DNA of 64,000 nt from NCBI RefSeq assembly GCF_001611795.1, contig NZ_CP015098.1, forward strand, positions 2,232,001 through 2,296,000. Reading direction: 5' to 3'. The position numbers were made by a program, and so were the translations under genes. Shown piece by piece: positions 29,242 to 41,477 of this stretch; position 1 is the stretch's first letter, and the number at the start of each line of letters is the position of its first letter. This stretch comes from Streptomyces qaidamensis. GTDB taxonomy: Bacteria > Actinomycetota > Actinomycetes > Streptomycetales > Streptomycetaceae. The notes below the pieces were generated by a model that ran no database searches, was not told the origin of the DNA, and saw nothing but the letters and a program-made list of their open reading frames with translations.

Positions 29242-30018
29242 TCACTGGTCGCGGAAGCGCACGATCTTGACGAACTCGTCGGCGTCCAGCGAGGCGCCGC
29301 CTACCAGGGCGCCGTCGATGTCCGCCTGAGCCATGATCTCCGCGACGTTGCCCGCCTTGACGGATCCGCCGTACTGGATGCGGACCTTGTCGGCCAGGTC
29401 CTGCGAGTACAGCTCGGCGATCTTGCCGCGGATCGCCGCGCAGACCTCCTGGGCGTCCTCGGCGCCGCAGACCTTGCCGGTGCCGATGGCCCAGACGGGC
29501 TCGTAGGCGATCACGACGGTCTCGGCCTGCTCGGCGGGGAGGTCCTTCAGACCGCCCTCGACCTGGGCGAGGGTGTGGGAGACGTGGTTGCCCGCCTCGC
29601 GGACCTCCAGCTCCTCACCCACGCACAGGATCGGGGTCAGACCGTGCTTGTACGCGGCCTTGACCTTGGCGTTGACCAGCTCGTCGGTCTCGGCGTGGTA
29701 CTGGCGGCGCTCGCTGTGGCCGATGGCGACGTACGTGCACTTCAGCTTGGCCAGCATGGGGCCGGAGATCTCACCGGTGAAGGCACCGCTGTCGTGCGCC
29801 GAGATGTCCTGGGCGCCGTACTTGATCTTGAGCTTGTCGCCGTCGACCAGGGTCTGCACGGAGCGCAGGTCGGTGAAGGGCGGCAGGACGGCGACCTCGA
29901 CGGCCTCGTAGTCCTTGTCGGCCAGGGCGAAGGCGAGCTTCTGGACGTGCGCGATGGCCTCGAGGTGGTTGAGGTTCATCTTCCAGTTGCCCGCCATCAG
30001 CGGCGTGCGCGTGCTCAT
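29242..30018 (-). CDS. tpiA: triose-phosphate isomerase
   Basis: A 258-residue TIM-barrel enzyme. It has GNWKMN near the N-terminus, the electrophile His in [10 protein letters not shown] (about residue 100) and the catalytic Glu with loop 6 in [14 protein letters not shown] (about residue 171). The phosphate-binding end reads [11 protein letters not shown] and GALVGGASL. It follows pgk by 5 bases, so the two are co-transcribed. Confidence 0.98.
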   Translation of the reverse strand: MSTRTPLMAGNWKMNLNHLEAIAHVQKLAFALADKDYEAVEVAVLPPFTDLRSVQTLVDGDKLKIKYGAQDISAHDSGAFTGEISGPMLAKLKCTYVAIGHSERRQYHAETDELVNAKVKAAYKHGLTPILCVGEELEVREAGNHVSHTLAQVEGGLKDLPAEQAETVVIAYEPVWAIGTGKVCGAEDAQEVCAAIRGKIAELYSQDLADKVRIQYGGSVKAGNVAEIMAQADIDGALVGGASLDADEFVKIVRFRDQ

Positions 30019-30023
30019 GTAGG

Positions 30024-31235
30024 TCAGTCCTCCAGTGCGGCGAGGCCGGGGAGCGTCTTGCCCTCGAGGTATTCGAGGGAGGCGCCGCCACCGGTCGAAA
30101 TGTGGCCGAATGCGTTCTCGTCGAAGCCCAGGATGCGGACGGCGGCGGCGGAGTCGCCACCACCGACCACCGTGAAGGCCTGGGAGTCGAGGAGGGCCTG
30201 GGCGACCGCCTTGGTGCCCTCGGCGAAATCGGGGTGCTCGAAGACGCCCATGGGGCCGTTCCAGAAGACGGTGGCGGCGTCGGCGATCTTCGAGGCGTAC
30301 AGCTTGCGGGACTCGGGGCCGATGTCCAGGCCCATCTGGCCGGCCGGCATGGCGTCCGCGGCGACCGTGCTGGGCCGGCCCGGGGCCTTGGTCTTGAGAT
30401 CCGGGAACTCCGGCGCGACCACGACGTCCGTCGGCAGGACCAGTTCGACGCCGTTCTTCTCGGCGCGCTCGATGTACTCCCGGACGACGGGGAGCTGGTC
30501 CTCCTGGACCAGGGACGAGCCGATCTCGTGGCCCTTGGCCTTGAGGAAGGTGAAGACCATGCCGCCGCCGATGAGCAGGCGGTCGGCCTTGCCGAGCAGC
30601 TGGTCGATGACGGCAAGCTTGTCGGACACCTTGGCGCCGCCCAGGACGACGGCGTAGGGCCGCTTGACGTCGTCGGTCAGCTTCCTCAGGACGCCGACCT
30701 CGGTGGCGATGAGGTGGCCGGCGTAGTGCGGCAGCCGGGCCGGGAGGTCGAAGACGGAGGCGTGTTTACGGTGCACCGCGCCGAAGCCGTCGCCGACGTA
30801 GAGGTCCGCGAGGGCGGCGAGCTGGTCGGCGAAGGCGCCGCGCTCGGCATCGTCCTTGCTGGTCTCGCCGGCGTTGAAGCGCAGGTTTTCCACGACCGCG
30901 ACCTGGCCGTCGGCGAGGCCGGCGACGGTGGCGCGGGCGGACTCGTCGACCGTGTCGGTCGCGAAGGCCACGTCCGACCCGAGGAGTTCACCGAGGCGCC
31001 CGGCGGCCGGGGCGAGGGAGAAATTCGGGTCCGGGGCGCCCTTGGGGCGGCCGAGGTGGGAGGCGACGACGACCCGGGCGCCCGCGTCGGCGAGGGCCTT
31101 GACCGTGGGCAGCACGGCGCGGATGCGGCCGTCGTCGGTGATGCGCGTGCCGTCCAGCGGCACGTTCAGGTCGGCGCGGACGAAGACCCGCTTGCCCGCC
31201 ACTCCCTCGGAGAGGAGTTCGTCGATCGTCTTCAT
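30024..31235 (-). CDS. pgk: phosphoglycerate kinase
   Basis: A 403-residue two-domain kinase. The N-terminal signature [14 protein letters not shown] (residues 15-28), the substrate loop ASHLGRPKG and the C-terminal nucleotide loop [11 protein letters not shown] are intact. It is the first gene of pgk-tpiA. The leader contains a repeated GCTCGTGATCG (31254-31264 and 31275-31285) of unknown meaning. A terminator separates it from gap. Confidence 0.98.
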   Translation of the reverse strand: MKTIDELLSEGVAGKRVFVRADLNVPLDGTRITDDGRIRAVLPTVKALADAGARVVVASHLGRPKGAPDPNFSLAPAAGRLGELLGSDVAFATDTVDESARATVAGLADGQVAVVENLRFNAGETSKDDAERGAFADQLAALADLYVGDGFGAVHRKHASVFDLPARLPHYAGHLIATEVGVLRKLTDDVKRPYAVVLGGAKVSDKLAVIDQLLGKADRLLIGGGMVFTFLKAKGHEIGSSLVQEDQLPVVREYIERAEKNGVELVLPTDVVVAPEFPDLKTKAPGRPSTVAADAMPAGQMGLDIGPESRKLYASKIADAATVFWNGPMGVFEHPDFAEGTKAVAQALLDSQAFTVVGGGDSAAAVRILGFDENAFGHISTGGGASLEYLEGKTLPGLAALED

Positions 31236-31309
31236 GAAGGGGACTCCTGAAAGAGCTCGTGATCGGTCGTAAGCGCTCGTGATCGAACAGCTCTGATCTG
31301 TACGTGAGT

Positions 31310-31349
31310 CAGGGCTCGGACGGCGCGTCCTCGCGCCGCCCGAGCCCTG
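31310..31349 (-). terminator. terminator of gap
   Basis: CAGGGCTCGG-CGGCGC pairs with GCGCCG-CCGAGCCCTG (16 pairs, one A/C mismatch) around a 6-base loop, 30 bases after the gap stop codon. It makes gap a separate unit from pgk-tpiA. Confidence 0.85.
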
Positions 31350-31378
31350 CTCTCACATGGACGTGCCTGCTGGGTTGA

Positions 31379-32464
<1,086 letters not shown>

Positions 32465-32514
32465 CTACCTCCCTGAAGCGGCGGTGGTGACATCCAGATG
32501 CCCCATACACGGCA

Positions 32515-32552
32515 GGGCGGCCCGTACCCGCCAGTAGGGGTACGGACCGCCC
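32515..32552 (-). terminator. terminator of the M14 carboxypeptidase gene
   Basis: GGGCGG-CCGTACCC and GGGTACGG-CCGCCC pair (14 pairs, one C/A mismatch) around an 8-base loop, about 60 bases after the peptidase stop. Confidence 0.75.
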
Positions 32553-32613
32553 ACGGCCGAGAGCGGAATCACTCGATTTCGCTACCGCACGAGTTCCCCG
32601 TTGACCAGGGATG

Positions 32614-35565
32614 TCACCCGTCCAGGGAAGCGAGCGCCTTCCGCATCAGTGCCGTCCGGTCGGCCGCCGCGGTGACGTGCTCCAGTCCGAAGCCGAGCAG
32701 CACGGTGTCGTCCGTGGTGACCGCGCCGTACGTCTGGAACAGGGCGCCGGTGCGTGCCCAGTCCTTGAGGACGGCCGGGCTGCCCTGGGGCGGTCCGGTG
32801 ACCTTCCAGGCGCCGAGCGAGGTCTCGAAGCCCTCGGTCTCCTTCGCGGTGCCGCCGACGACGAGCGAGGCGTCGTCGGCGAGGACGCCGTGTCCGCCGC
32901 TGCCCGGGTCGGTGACGTAGCTGATCGAGACCTCGACCGTCTTGCCGGCGTAGGCGCTCAGGTCGAAGTTCACCTGCTGCCACCCGTTGGAGGTGCCGGT
33001 GAGGCTGTTCCAGGTGCCGGTGGTGCCGGTCGCGGTGCAGCCGTCGTCCGCCACGGTGAGGTAGTGCTTCAGCCAGGGGTGCTCGTTGACGTAGTACCCG
33101 GCCTGGCACTCCGCCGGAACGGCCGTTGTGGTGGCGCCGCCCGACTCGGGGAGGGTCGTCCAGTCGTCGGCGCCCGTGGTGCGGGCCTCGACGATGGCGT
33201 GGTCGTAGCCGGACTCGGTGTCCCAGAGGAGATGGGTGCGCAGGGTCGGCTTCTCGGCCGCAGTGGTGCCGGTGAGGTCCACGGTGCGGGTGAGGCGCTT
33301 GTAGGCGTCGTCGGTGTGGACGGCGGCGGCCATCGACGAGCCCGCGTACGGGCCGTACGGGTTGACCGTGCCGGCGAACTGCCCGGCGCCCTTGCTCGCG
33401 AACTGCGGGAACGCGTCGGTCCCCAGTTCGTCGGAGGTGACGCTGTAGGTGCCGGCCTTGTCCAGCGGGTTGCCGGGGGCCGCGCCCAGCGGGCTGCTGA
33501 CGCCGCCCAGCTCGCCGGAGCCGGTGAAGCCGGTGGCCCCGGGGGTGGCGGTGCGGGTGTAGGCGCCCAGGTAGTACTGGCCGAAGTCGTTCGACAGCGC
33601 GCCGCCGAGATCGACGTTGCCGCCGGCCTGCTCACCGGCCTCGATCAGCCGGCCGCCCTCGTTGAGGAAGGCCCGCAGCTGCAGCTGGGTGGCGACACCC
33701 GGGACGTCCGCGCCCATGTAGTGGACGACGGTGTCGAAGTGGCTCAGCACACCGAGCGCGTCCGGCGCGCCCTGCTTGGCGACGTCCCAGACGACCGCCT
33801 TGCGGCCGCTCGCCTTGAGCGCGTCCACGTACGTCTGTGCCTGCGTGGCGGCAGCGCCCTCCTCGGCGACGACGAGGGTGTTCGCCCGGGGCCGTTCGGC
33901 GACGGTGTAGGTGAAGCGCTCGCTGGAGAGCTTCTTGCCGTTCCTCGCCTCGCCGGTGAACCACACCTCGACCTTGTCGCCCGGCTCGCCGTCCTTGACC
34001 TTCGCCCGGTACTCGTCGAAGTAGAGGTTGTCCTCACCGCCGTAGGTCTCGCCGCCCTTCCAGGGCTTGAGCGCCATGTCCTCGGTGCGGCCGCCGTTCA
34101 CGCGGTACTTGAGTTCCTTGTCGCGTACGGACTTCCGTACGACGACGGAGACCTCCTGGTCGGCGCCGCGGGAGTACGACGTGCCGAACGCGGCCGGGGT
34201 GAAGTCGGCGGCGTTCAGGCCGACCGACGACGACGGCCGGTCGGGGCGCGCGGCGGACTCCGCGACGGAGAGCGCGAACGGGACGTTCTTGGCGTACTCC
34301 TGCTGGATCAGTTTCTCGTCGTCCGGGAAGGTGAAGACCGACTGGCAGTCGGACGCCTTCCACTGGTCGTTCGGGTCGAGGTCCGAGACGGTCTGGCAGG
34401 TCGACATCTCAGGGGTGAACATCGCCAGGCCGTTGACGTTCGCCGCGTGGCCGTCGGCCTCGCCGTTGGTGGTGTACAGCTCGGAGGAGAGCTGCGGGTG
34501 GTAGCCGGGGATCGCGGAGTTGTCGGGCGTACCGGCCAGCGCCTCGTAGACGACGTCGTCCGGGGTGTGCGTGGCCACCTGCCAGCCGACTCCGTAGAGG
34601 ATGAGCTCGGCGGCGGAGTGGTAGTTGATGCCGTAGGTGAAACCGATCCGCTTCTGGAAGGCGTCCAGGGCCTTGGTCTCCGGCTCGGAGTTCGGACCCG
34701 CGCCGCGGTAGGTCTGGCTGGTGGGGTTGGGGGACGAGCCCTCGTCGTCGTAGCCCCACTTGTAGGCGAAGTTGCGGTTGAGGTCGACCCCGTCGCCGGT
34801 GGTGATGGTGCCGTCGCCGTTGACGTCCCGCAGGTTTTTGCGCCACTGGCGGTTGGCGGGGTCGGCGAAGGTGTAGTCGTAGCCGTCGGGGTTGGCCGAG
34901 AGCAGGAACCACAGTTCGGTGGAGTCGACGATCTTCTTGACGCGCCGGTCCTTCTTGTAGTTGTCCAGGTAGTGGTGCATCAGGCGCCGGGTCATCTCCG
35001 GCGTGATCCACTCGCGCGCGTGCTGGTTGGACATGTAGAGGACGGAGGGCTTGGAGCCGTCCTTCGTCTTCTTCGCGCCCTTGGTGAGCTTCAGCGCGAG
35101 GATGTCCTGGCCCTTGATCGTCTTGCCGATGGAGACGACCTTGGTGAGGCCCGGGTTCTCCTGCGCGGTCCGCAGGAGTTCCTCCCGCAGGCCGCCCTTG
35201 CCGCTGTACGGGCGGAACACGCCCTCGGCGGCGTCCTCGACGCGGGCCTCGGCCCGGGCGGAGACCTTGTGCTCGGTGAGGTCGACGCCCTGCCTCTCCA
35301 GCTTCTTCGCCTGCTGGTCCGTCAGATAGGCCTCGACGGTCGCGGTGCCCTTCTCGGGCACCCGCTCGCTCAGTTCGTGGCCGTCCTGGCCGGCGGCCAG
35401 CAGCAGGGGTACCTGCTTCTGGGTGACCTCGGCGCGGAACACCTTGACCTCGTCCGGGTCGGACGAGGTCGGAGGTACCGGTTGTGCCTGGGCGATGGGT
35501 GCGAAGCTCGCTCCGCCGATCAGGAGCGCGCCGACAGCGAGGATCGATCTCGCTCTTCGTCTCAT
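32614..35565 (-). CDS. secreted M14 zinc carboxypeptidase, multidomain
   Basis: A 983-residue exported protein. The signal peptide is MRRRARSILAVGALLIGGAS ending AQA. A prodomain-like region (residues 40-115) precedes the M14 peptidase. Zinc ligands are H182 and E185 in QHARE and H316 in NYHSAAE; N263/R264 lie in DLNRNF and the catalytic Glu is E386 in FTPEMST. The segment DVNGDGTITTGDGVD (248-262) looks like a calcium loop. The last 500 residues contain several beta-sandwich-like domains, including an immune-inhibitor-A/jelly-roll type near the end (WNSLTGTSNGWQQVNFDLSA). The ATG at 35565 follows CTAGGGGGG. It probably degrades extracellular peptides. Confidence 0.9.
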   Translation of the reverse strand: MRRRARSILAVGALLIGGASFAPIAQAQPVPPTSSDPDEVKVFRAEVTQKQVPLLLAAGQDGHELSERVPEKGTATVEAYLTDQQAKKLERQGVDLTEHKVSARAEARVEDAAEGVFRPYSGKGGLREELLRTAQENPGLTKVVSIGKTIKGQDILALKLTKGAKKTKDGSKPSVLYMSNQHAREWITPEMTRRLMHHYLDNYKKDRRVKKIVDSTELWFLLSANPDGYDYTFADPANRQWRKNLRDVNGDGTITTGDGVDLNRNFAYKWGYDDEGSSPNPTSQTYRGAGPNSEPETKALDAFQKRIGFTYGINYHSAAELILYGVGWQVATHTPDDVVYEALAGTPDNSAIPGYHPQLSSELYTTNGEADGHAANVNGLAMFTPEMSTCQTVSDLDPNDQWKASDCQSVFTFPDDEKLIQQEYAKNVPFALSVAESAARPDRPSSSVGLNAADFTPAAFGTSYSRGADQEVSVVVRKSVRDKELKYRVNGGRTEDMALKPWKGGETYGGEDNLYFDEYRAKVKDGEPGDKVEVWFTGEARNGKKLSSERFTYTVAERPRANTLVVAEEGAAATQAQTYVDALKASGRKAVVWDVAKQGAPDALGVLSHFDTVVHYMGADVPGVATQLQLRAFLNEGGRLIEAGEQAGGNVDLGGALSNDFGQYYLGAYTRTATPGATGFTGSGELGGVSSPLGAAPGNPLDKAGTYSVTSDELGTDAFPQFASKGAGQFAGTVNPYGPYAGSSMAAAVHTDDAYKRLTRTVDLTGTTAAEKPTLRTHLLWDTESGYDHAIVEARTTGADDWTTLPESGGATTTAVPAECQAGYYVNEHPWLKHYLTVADDGCTATGTTGTWNSLTGTSNGWQQVNFDLSAYAGKTVEVSISYVTDPGSGGHGVLADDASLVVGGTAKETEGFETSLGAWKVTGPPQGSPAVLKDWARTGALFQTYGAVTTDDTVLLGFGLEHVTAAADRTALMRKALASLDG

Positions 35566-35658
35566 GAACCCCCCTAGCGTGGGTCCGCCACAGCAGCGAA
35601 CAGATGCCAGGCTCATGACAGACCATGATCGAGTCAAGGGTGCCTCAGCGACACGCGA

Positions 35659-35699
35659 AAGCCGGTGCCGGTCACCCAAGTGGGCTCCGGCACCGGCTT
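35659..35699 (-). terminator. terminator of the uvrC-rapZ-yvcK-whiA operon
   Basis: AAGCCGGTGCCGG and CCGGCACCGGCTT form a perfect 13-bp stem around a 15-base loop, 18 bases after the whiA stop. Confidence 0.8.
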
Positions 35700-35716
35700 C
35701 CTGACGTTGTGTGGGA

Positions 35717-36706
35717 TCAGCCCACCAGGTTGTCGGCAAGCTCCTCGCTGAGGTTGGCCTCCGTGCCCGGGATGCCGAGGTCGGAGGCCCTCTTGTCGGC
35801 CATGGCCAGCAGGCGGCGGATCCGGCCGGCGACCGCGTCCTTGGTCAGCGGCGGGTCGGCGAGCGCGCCCAGCTCCTCCAGGGAGGCCTGCTTGTGCTCC
35901 ATGCGCAGCCGGCCTGCGGCAGCCAGGTGCTCGGGCACGTCGTCGGCGAGGATCTCCAGGGCGCGCTGCACCCGGGCGCCCGCGGCGACGGCCGCACGGG
36001 CCGACCGGCGCAGGTTGGCGTCGTCGAAGTTGGCGAGCCGGTTCGCCGTGGCACGCACCTCGCGGCGCATCCGGCGCTCCTCCCAGGCCAGCACCGACTC
36101 GTGCGCGCCGAGGCGGGTCAGCAGGGCGCCGATCGCGTCACCGTCCCGGACGACGACCCGGTCCACGCCGCGCACCTCGCGGGCCTTCGCGGCGATCGAC
36201 AGCCGGCGGGCGGCGCCGACCAGGGCGAGCGCCGCCTCGGGGCCCGGGCAGGTGACCTCCAGGGAGGAGGAGCGGCCGGGCTCGGTGAGCGAGCCGTGCG
36301 CCAGGAACGCGCCACGCCAGGCGGCCTCGGCGTCGCAGGTGGCCCCCGAGACCACCTGCGGCGGCAGGCCGCGGATCGGGCGGCCCCGCCCGTCGACCAG
36401 GCCGGTCTGGCGCGCGAGCTGGTCGCCGCCCGCCACCACCCGCACGACGTAGCGCGAGCCGCGGCGCAGCCCGCCCGGTGCCATCACGATCAGTTCGGAG
36501 CTGTGGCCGAAGATCTCCAGGATGTCCCGCTTGAGGCGGCGGGCCGCCATCGCCGTGTCCAGCTCCGCCTCGATCACGATCCGACCGCTCACCAGGTGGA
36601 GGCCGCCGGCGAACCGCAGGATGGCGGAGACCTCCGCCTTTCTGCAGCAGGTCCGGGTGACGGGGAGCCGGGAGATCTCATCCTTCACCGCTGCCGTCAT
36701 CGCCAT
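35717..36706 (-). CDS. whiA: sporulation regulator WhiA
   Basis: A 329-residue protein with an N-terminal degenerate LAGLIDADG homing-endonuclease-like fold ([15 protein letters not shown]) and a C-terminal helix-turn-helix ([28 protein letters not shown]). WhiA acts with WhiB to start sporulation septation in Streptomyces. The length is normal and there is no endonuclease catalytic pair, as expected. It overlaps the end of yvcK by 10 bases, so it is translationally coupled as the last gene of the uvrC-rapZ-yvcK-whiA unit. Confidence 0.97.
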   Translation of the reverse strand: MAMTAAVKDEISRLPVTRTCCRKAEVSAILRFAGGLHLVSGRIVIEAELDTAMAARRLKRDILEIFGHSSELIVMAPGGLRRGSRYVVRVVAGGDQLARQTGLVDGRGRPIRGLPPQVVSGATCDAEAAWRGAFLAHGSLTEPGRSSSLEVTCPGPEAALALVGAARRLSIAAKAREVRGVDRVVVRDGDAIGALLTRLGAHESVLAWEERRMRREVRATANRLANFDDANLRRSARAAVAAGARVQRALEILADDVPEHLAAAGRLRMEHKQASLEELGALADPPLTKDAVAGRIRRLLAMADKRASDLGIPGTEANLSEELADNLVG

Positions 36707-37773
36707 GGGCCGATCCTTCCATGCATCCGAAAAATACGGTCGTACGCGGCGGCCAACAGCTCCGGGTCGTGCCTCGGGGTTCCGTCGGGTCTGGCCACCG
36801 GCGCCAGCTCGACCGCGGCCCCGAACCGCTTCGCGGCATCGGTCAGCAAGTCGCGGTCGGGCACGGCGGCCTCGTCGGCCAGCACCACGTCCAGGGCGAG
36901 TTTAGGGGCGTGTCGTCCCAAAACCTCCAAATGACGCTGCGGGGAGAAGCCGTCGGTTTCTCCGGGCTGCGGCGCGAGGTTCAGGGAGAGTACCCGGCGG
37001 GCCTTCGTCTGGCTGAGCGCGTCCAGCAGCTCGGGCACGAGCAGGTGCGGGATGACCGAGGAGAACCAGGAGCCGGGGCCGAGCACCACCCAGTCGGCGT
37101 CCAGCACGGCCTCGACCGCCTCGGGCACCGCCGGCGGGTCGTTCGGCACGAGGTGCACGGACTGCACCTCGCCCGGAGTGAGGGCGACGGTCGCCTGTCC
37201 GCGGACCGTGTCGACCTCCTCCGGGCGCGCCGGGTCGTGGCCCTTGACCAGCGCCTGGAGCTCCAGCGGCACGGCGGACATCGGCAGCACGCGGCCCTGG
37301 GCGCCCAGCAGCCGCCCGACCAGGTCGAGGGCCTGCACGTGGTCGCCGAGCTGCTCCCACAGGGCGACGATCAGCAGATTGCCGACCGCGTGTTCGTGCA
37401 GGTCGCCCTGCGACTGGAAGCGGTGCTGGATGACCCGGGCCCAGGTCTGGCCCCAGTCGTCGTCACCGCACAGCGCGGCCAGCGCCTTGCGCAGGTCACC
37501 GGGCGGCAGCACGCCGAGCTCGTCGCGCAGGCGCCCGCTGGAGCCGCCGTCGTCGGCCACGGTGACGACGGCGGTGAGGTCGCCGGTGATCCGGCGCAGC
37601 GCGGCGAGCGAGGCGGACAGGCCCATGCCGCCGCCGAGGGCGACGACCTTGGGCTGGGTCCCCCGGCGGCGCGGCTTGCCGCCCCGGGCCTCGGCGGGCC
37701 GGCCGCCCTTTCCGCCGTTGCCCTCGGGCACCACCCGGCGCAGCCGGCTCAGCCGCGGTGTACGTGGTGTCAT
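36697..37773 (-). CDS. yvcK: YvcK/CofD-like gluconeogenesis and cell-shape factor
   Basis: A 358-residue UPF0052/CofD-fold protein. The nucleotide-sugar site begins [19 protein letters not shown] (about residues 43-61) and [18 protein letters not shown]. The [15 protein letters not shown] segment near 225 is also conserved. The first 40 residues are basic and low in complexity. The ATG at 37773 overlaps the rapZ stop by 4 bases. YvcK binds UDP-sugars and affects cell-wall precursor synthesis in other Gram-positives. Confidence 0.95.
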   Translation of the reverse strand: MTPRTPRLSRLRRVVPEGNGGKGGRPAEARGGKPRRRGTQPKVVALGGGMGLSASLAALRRITGDLTAVVTVADDGGSSGRLRDELGVLPPGDLRKALAALCGDDDWGQTWARVIQHRFQSQGDLHEHAVGNLLIVALWEQLGDHVQALDLVGRLLGAQGRVLPMSAVPLELQALVKGHDPARPEEVDTVRGQATVALTPGEVQSVHLVPNDPPAVPEAVEAVLDADWVVLGPGSWFSSVIPHLLVPELLDALSQTKARRVLSLNLAPQPGETDGFSPQRHLEVLGRHAPKLALDVVLADEAAVPDRDLLTDAAKRFGAAVELAPVARPDGTPRHDPELLAAAYDRIFRMHGRIGPWR

Positions 37774-38729
37774 TCGCGTCCCATGTCCCGGTGTACGACC
37801 ACCGTCTCCACGCTCTCGGCGGCGAGCCGGGCGGCGAGCTTCTCCGACATGGCGACCGAGCGGTGCTTTCCGCCCGTGCAGCCCACGGCGATGGTCACGT
37901 AGCGCTTGCCCTCGCGGCGGTAGCCGGTGGCGACGAGCTGGAGGAGCTCCGTGTAGCGGTCGAGGAACTCCTTGGCGCCGGGCTGGTTGAAGACGTACCC
38001 GGAGACCTCGTCGTTGAGGCCGGTGTACGGGCGCAGCTCCGGGACCCAGTGCGGGTTCGGCAGGAAGCGGCAGTCGACGACCAGGTCGGCGTCGACGGGG
38101 AGGCCGTACTTGTAGCCGAACGACATGACCGTGGCCCGCAGCTCCGGCTCCTCCTCGCCGGCGAACTGGGCGTCCATCTTGGCGCGCAGCTCGTGCACGT
38201 TGAGGCTGGAGGTGTCGATCACCAGGTCGGCGTCGCCGCGCAGCTCGCGCAGCAGCTCGCGTTCGGCGGCGATGCCGTCGACGATGCGGCCGTCGCCCTG
38301 CAGGGGGTGCGGCCGGCGCACCGACTCGAAGCGGCGCACCAGGGCCTCGTCGGAGGACTCCAGGAAGACGATCCGCCGCGTGACGTTCTTCGCCTCCAGG
38401 TCGGCGAGGGACTCGCGGAGGTTGTCGAAGAAGCGGCGGCCGCGGACGTCGACGACGACGGCGATCCGCGCCACGTTGCCCTGGGAACGGGCGCCGAGCT
38501 CCACCATGGTGGGGATCAACGCGGGCGGCAGGTTGTCGACGACGAACCAGCCGAGGTCCTCCAGACACTTCGCCGCCGTAGAACGCCCGGCTCCGGACAT
38601 GCCGGAGATGATCACCAGCTCGGGGATGGCCGCGTCCGGGACCGGGGTCTTCTCGTTGGGCGTGCCCGTACTCACCTGTGCTCCGTCTCCGGCGTGCTCT
38701 GTGCGGCTGTCGTGCTCGTTCACATTCAT
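37770..38729 (-). CDS. rapZ: RapZ/YvcJ nucleotide-binding protein
   Basis: A 319-residue P-loop protein. Walker A is GMSGAGRST (residues 43-51), followed by [18 protein letters not shown] sequence ([20 protein letters not shown]). The C-terminal domain carries [21 protein letters not shown] [13 protein letters not shown], a site that binds amino-sugar metabolites in the E. coli homologue. The N-terminal 35 residues are an extra hydrophilic arm. It overlaps uvrC at the start and yvcK at the end, both by 4 bases. Confidence 0.96.
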   Translation of the reverse strand: MNVNEHDSRTEHAGDGAQVSTGTPNEKTPVPDAAIPELVIISGMSGAGRSTAAKCLEDLGWFVVDNLPPALIPTMVELGARSQGNVARIAVVVDVRGRRFFDNLRESLADLEAKNVTRRIVFLESSDEALVRRFESVRRPHPLQGDGRIVDGIAAERELLRELRGDADLVIDTSSLNVHELRAKMDAQFAGEEEPELRATVMSFGYKYGLPVDADLVVDCRFLPNPHWVPELRPYTGLNDEVSGYVFNQPGAKEFLDRYTELLQLVATGYRREGKRYVTIAVGCTGGKHRSVAMSEKLAARLAAESVETVVVHRDMGRE

Positions 38730-40801
38730 GTCTCCTGCCCCCGTCGTTCGTCCGGGGCTCCCGTCGTCACGGGTTCCCCACTGGAACCCATGGTGCCGGG
38801 TTCCTCCTCCATGATCTCTCCAGTCGCCGTGTTGACGGCGGGTGCGGCCGGGGCCGAGCGGGCGAGGGCCACCGCGATCGTCTCGGCCGTCTTGCGGCCT
38901 ATGCCGGGGACCTCGCAGATCTGGTCGATGGTGGCGGATCGCAGTTTCTTCAACGAACCGAAGTGCTTCAGAAGTGCCTGCTTGCGGGTGTCCCCGAGGC
39001 CGGGGACGTCGTCCAAGGGGCTGGAGCGGAAGCGCTTGGACCGCTTGGTGCGCTGGTAGCTGATCGCGAACCTGTGGGCCTCGTCACGGACGCGCTGGAG
39101 AAGGTACAGGCCTTCGCTGGTGCGGGGCAGGACCACCGGGTCGTCGTCGCCGGGCAGCCAGACCTCCTCCAAGCGCTTGGCGAGGCCGCACACGGCGATG
39201 TCGTCGATGCCGAGCTCGTCCATGGCGCGCCGGGCGGCCGCGACCTGCGGGGCGCCGCCGTCGACGACCACGAGCTGAGGCGGGTAGGCGAACTTCTTGG
39301 GGCGGCCGTCGTCCTCGGTGAGGCCGGTCCCGACGATCTCGCCGTTTCTGTCGATCTCAGTGGTCTCGGCGTTCTCTCCCTCGGTCCACTCGCCCGTCTT
39401 CTCCTTCTCGGCGAGATAGCGCCGGAAGCGGCGGGTGATCACCTCGTGCATCGAGCGGACGTCGTCCTGGCCGGCGAAGCCCTTGATCTGGAAGCGGCGG
39501 TACTCGCTCTTGCGGACGAGCCCGTCCTCGAAGACGACCATGGAGGCCACCACGTCGTCGCCCTGGAGGTGGGAGATGTCGTAGCACTCGATCCGGAGCG
39601 GGGCACTGTCCAGGTCGAGCGCGTCGGCGATCTCCTCCAGGGCGCGCGAGCGCGTGGTCAGGTCGGAGGCGCGCTTGGTCTTGTGCAGCACGAGCGCCTG
39701 CTGGGCGTTGCGCTGCACGGTCTCCATGAGGGCCTTCTTGTCGCCGCGCTGCGGGATGCGCAGGGAGACGCCCGAGCCGCGCCGCCCGGCCAGCCACTCC
39801 TGGACGGGGTCCACGGGGTCGGGCAGGGCCGGGACCAGGACCTCCTTGGGGACGGCGTCGCCCGTCTCCTCCCCGTAGAGCTGCTGCAGGGCGTGCTCGA
39901 CGAGGGCCCCGGTGGTGATCTCCTCCACCTTGTCGGTGACCCAGCCGCGCTGGCCGCGGACGCGCCCGCCGCGCACGTGGAAGATCTGGACGGCCGCCTC
40001 CAGCTCGTCCTCCGCGACCGCGATCAGGTCGGCGTCGGTCGCGTCGGCGAGCACGACCGCGTTCTTCTCCATGGCCTTCTTCAGGGCGCCGATGTCGTCG
40101 CGCAGCCGGGCCGCCCGCTCGTACTCCATCTCGTCGGCCGCTTGTGCCATCTGCTTCTCCAGGCGGCGGATGTACGTGTTCGTCCGGCCGGTCATGAAGT
40201 CGCAGAACTCGTCGGCCAGTTCGCGGTGCTCCTCGGCGGAGACCCGGTCGACGCAGGGCGCCGAGCACTTGCCGATGTAGCCGAGGAGACAGGGGCGGCC
40301 GGTGCGGGCGGCGTTCTTGAAGACGCCGGCCGAGCAGGTGCGCACGGGGAAGACGCGCAGCAGCAGGTCGACCGTGTCACGGATCGCCCACGCGTGCGCG
40401 TACGGCCCGAAGTAGCGGACGCCCTTCTTCTTGTGACCGCGCATCACCTGAACGCGCGGATACTCCTCGTTCATCGTCACCGCGAGGTACGGGTAGCTCT
40501 TGTCGTCGCGGTACTTGACATTGAACCGCGGGTCGTACTCCTTGATCCACGAGTACTCCAGCTGGAGCGCCTCGACCTCCGTGGACACGACCGTCCACTC
40601 CACGGAGGCTGCCGTGGTGACCATGGAGCGGGTACGCGGGTGCAGGCCCGCCAGGTCCTGGAAGTAGTTCGCCAGGCGCTGGCGCAGGCTTTTCGCCTTT
40701 CCGACGTAGATCACCCGGCGGTGCTCGTCACGGAACCTGTAGACCCCCGGCGAGTCGGGGATCTCACCCGGTTTGGGGCGGTAGCTGGAGGGGTCGGCCA
40801 T
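38726..40801 (-). CDS. uvrC: excinuclease ABC subunit C
   Basis: A 691-residue nucleotide-excision repair nuclease. The N-terminal GIY-YIG domain reads [20 protein letters not shown] (residues 19-38) and makes the 3' cut. A Cys-rich region ([20 protein letters not shown]) is followed by the UVR segment that binds UvrB (near residues 205-240), an RNase H-like domain starting at [11 protein letters not shown], and a C-terminal double helix-hairpin-helix ([19 protein letters not shown]). It is the first gene of the uvrC-rapZ-yvcK-whiA unit. Confidence 0.97.
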   Translation of the reverse strand: MADPSSYRPKPGEIPDSPGVYRFRDEHRRVIYVGKAKSLRQRLANYFQDLAGLHPRTRSMVTTAASVEWTVVSTEVEALQLEYSWIKEYDPRFNVKYRDDKSYPYLAVTMNEEYPRVQVMRGHKKKGVRYFGPYAHAWAIRDTVDLLLRVFPVRTCSAGVFKNAARTGRPCLLGYIGKCSAPCVDRVSAEEHRELADEFCDFMTGRTNTYIRRLEKQMAQAADEMEYERAARLRDDIGALKKAMEKNAVVLADATDADLIAVAEDELEAAVQIFHVRGGRVRGQRGWVTDKVEEITTGALVEHALQQLYGEETGDAVPKEVLVPALPDPVDPVQEWLAGRRGSGVSLRIPQRGDKKALMETVQRNAQQALVLHKTKRASDLTTRSRALEEIADALDLDSAPLRIECYDISHLQGDDVVASMVVFEDGLVRKSEYRRFQIKGFAGQDDVRSMHEVITRRFRRYLAEKEKTGEWTEGENAETTEIDRNGEIVGTGLTEDDGRPKKFAYPPQLVVVDGGAPQVAAARRAMDELGIDDIAVCGLAKRLEEVWLPGDDDPVVLPRTSEGLYLLQRVRDEAHRFAISYQRTKRSKRFRSSPLDDVPGLGDTRKQALLKHFGSLKKLRSATIDQICEVPGIGRKTAETIAVALARSAPAAPAVNTATGEIMEEEPGTMGSSGEPVTTGAPDERRGQET

Positions 40802-41055
40802 GTCTCACACCCTACTGGCGAGCACCGACAGTCCGGCGCGGCCACCGGACACGATCAAGGCCTCGGCGGGTGGGCAGTTTCCAACGGCATGTCCCGCCCC
40901 GGGGTTACGCCCCCCCGGGAGCGGGAATGGGGCTCACCCACGGGACACGGCGACGTCCGGCGGGCGGAGTCCGTCCCGGTGCAGGCACAGGTTGTCGGTG
41001 CGGACCGTCGTTCCCGGTGCGGAGCGGGCGGGCCACGGGTCGGAGGGCTGCGCAC

Positions 41056-41217
41056 ATGAAGCAGATGCGGATCGAGAAAACCCGGCGGGCGGTCCGTGCC
41101 CGCAGGTACACGGACGAGCCGTTGGCGCTGCGCGACGCCCTGGACCCGCGCGATCCCGACATCGCACGCGCCAAGCGCCTGGCTCTGAGGGAACAGGGCG
41201 GAAGCGACCGCTCCTAG
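41056..41217 (+). CDS. small basic protein of unknown function
   Basis: A 53-residue Arg/Lys-rich open frame (MKQMRIEKTRRAVRARRYTD, continuing EPLALRDALDPRDPDIARAK). It has GC-biased third positions and its stop lies 15 bases before a perfect 16-bp terminator hairpin, which favours a real transcription unit. The predicted form is a basic N-terminus followed by a helix. No family is recognised. Confidence 0.55.
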   Translation: MKQMRIEKTRRAVRARRYTDEPLALRDALDPRDPDIARAKRLALREQGGSDRS

Positions 41218-41232
41218 AAGCACACCTCGACT

Positions 41233-41266
41233 GCGGACGCCCGGGGCGCACGCCCCGGGCGTCCGC
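41233..41266 (+). terminator. strong terminator hairpin
   Basis: GCGGACGCCCGGGGCG and CGCCCCGGGCGTCCGC form a perfect 16-bp stem with a 2-base spacer, just after the small basic protein gene. Confidence 0.75.
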
Positions 41267-41477
41267 ATGTCCGGACGGCATGGGCGGGTGTGCGTACGTC
41301 ACTGTCCGGCATCAGGTGTTGTCGGGACCAGGTCAACACGCTTCAATGCGGGGGAACTCGGGGCCCTGAACGACGGCGTACGCGTGTGAGGACCTGCCCC
41401 GCGCCGGCGGGACGGCACCCGGGCGGCCCGTGCGAACGGTCTGACCAGCCGTCGCCGACTCTCAGAGAGGTCCCTGC

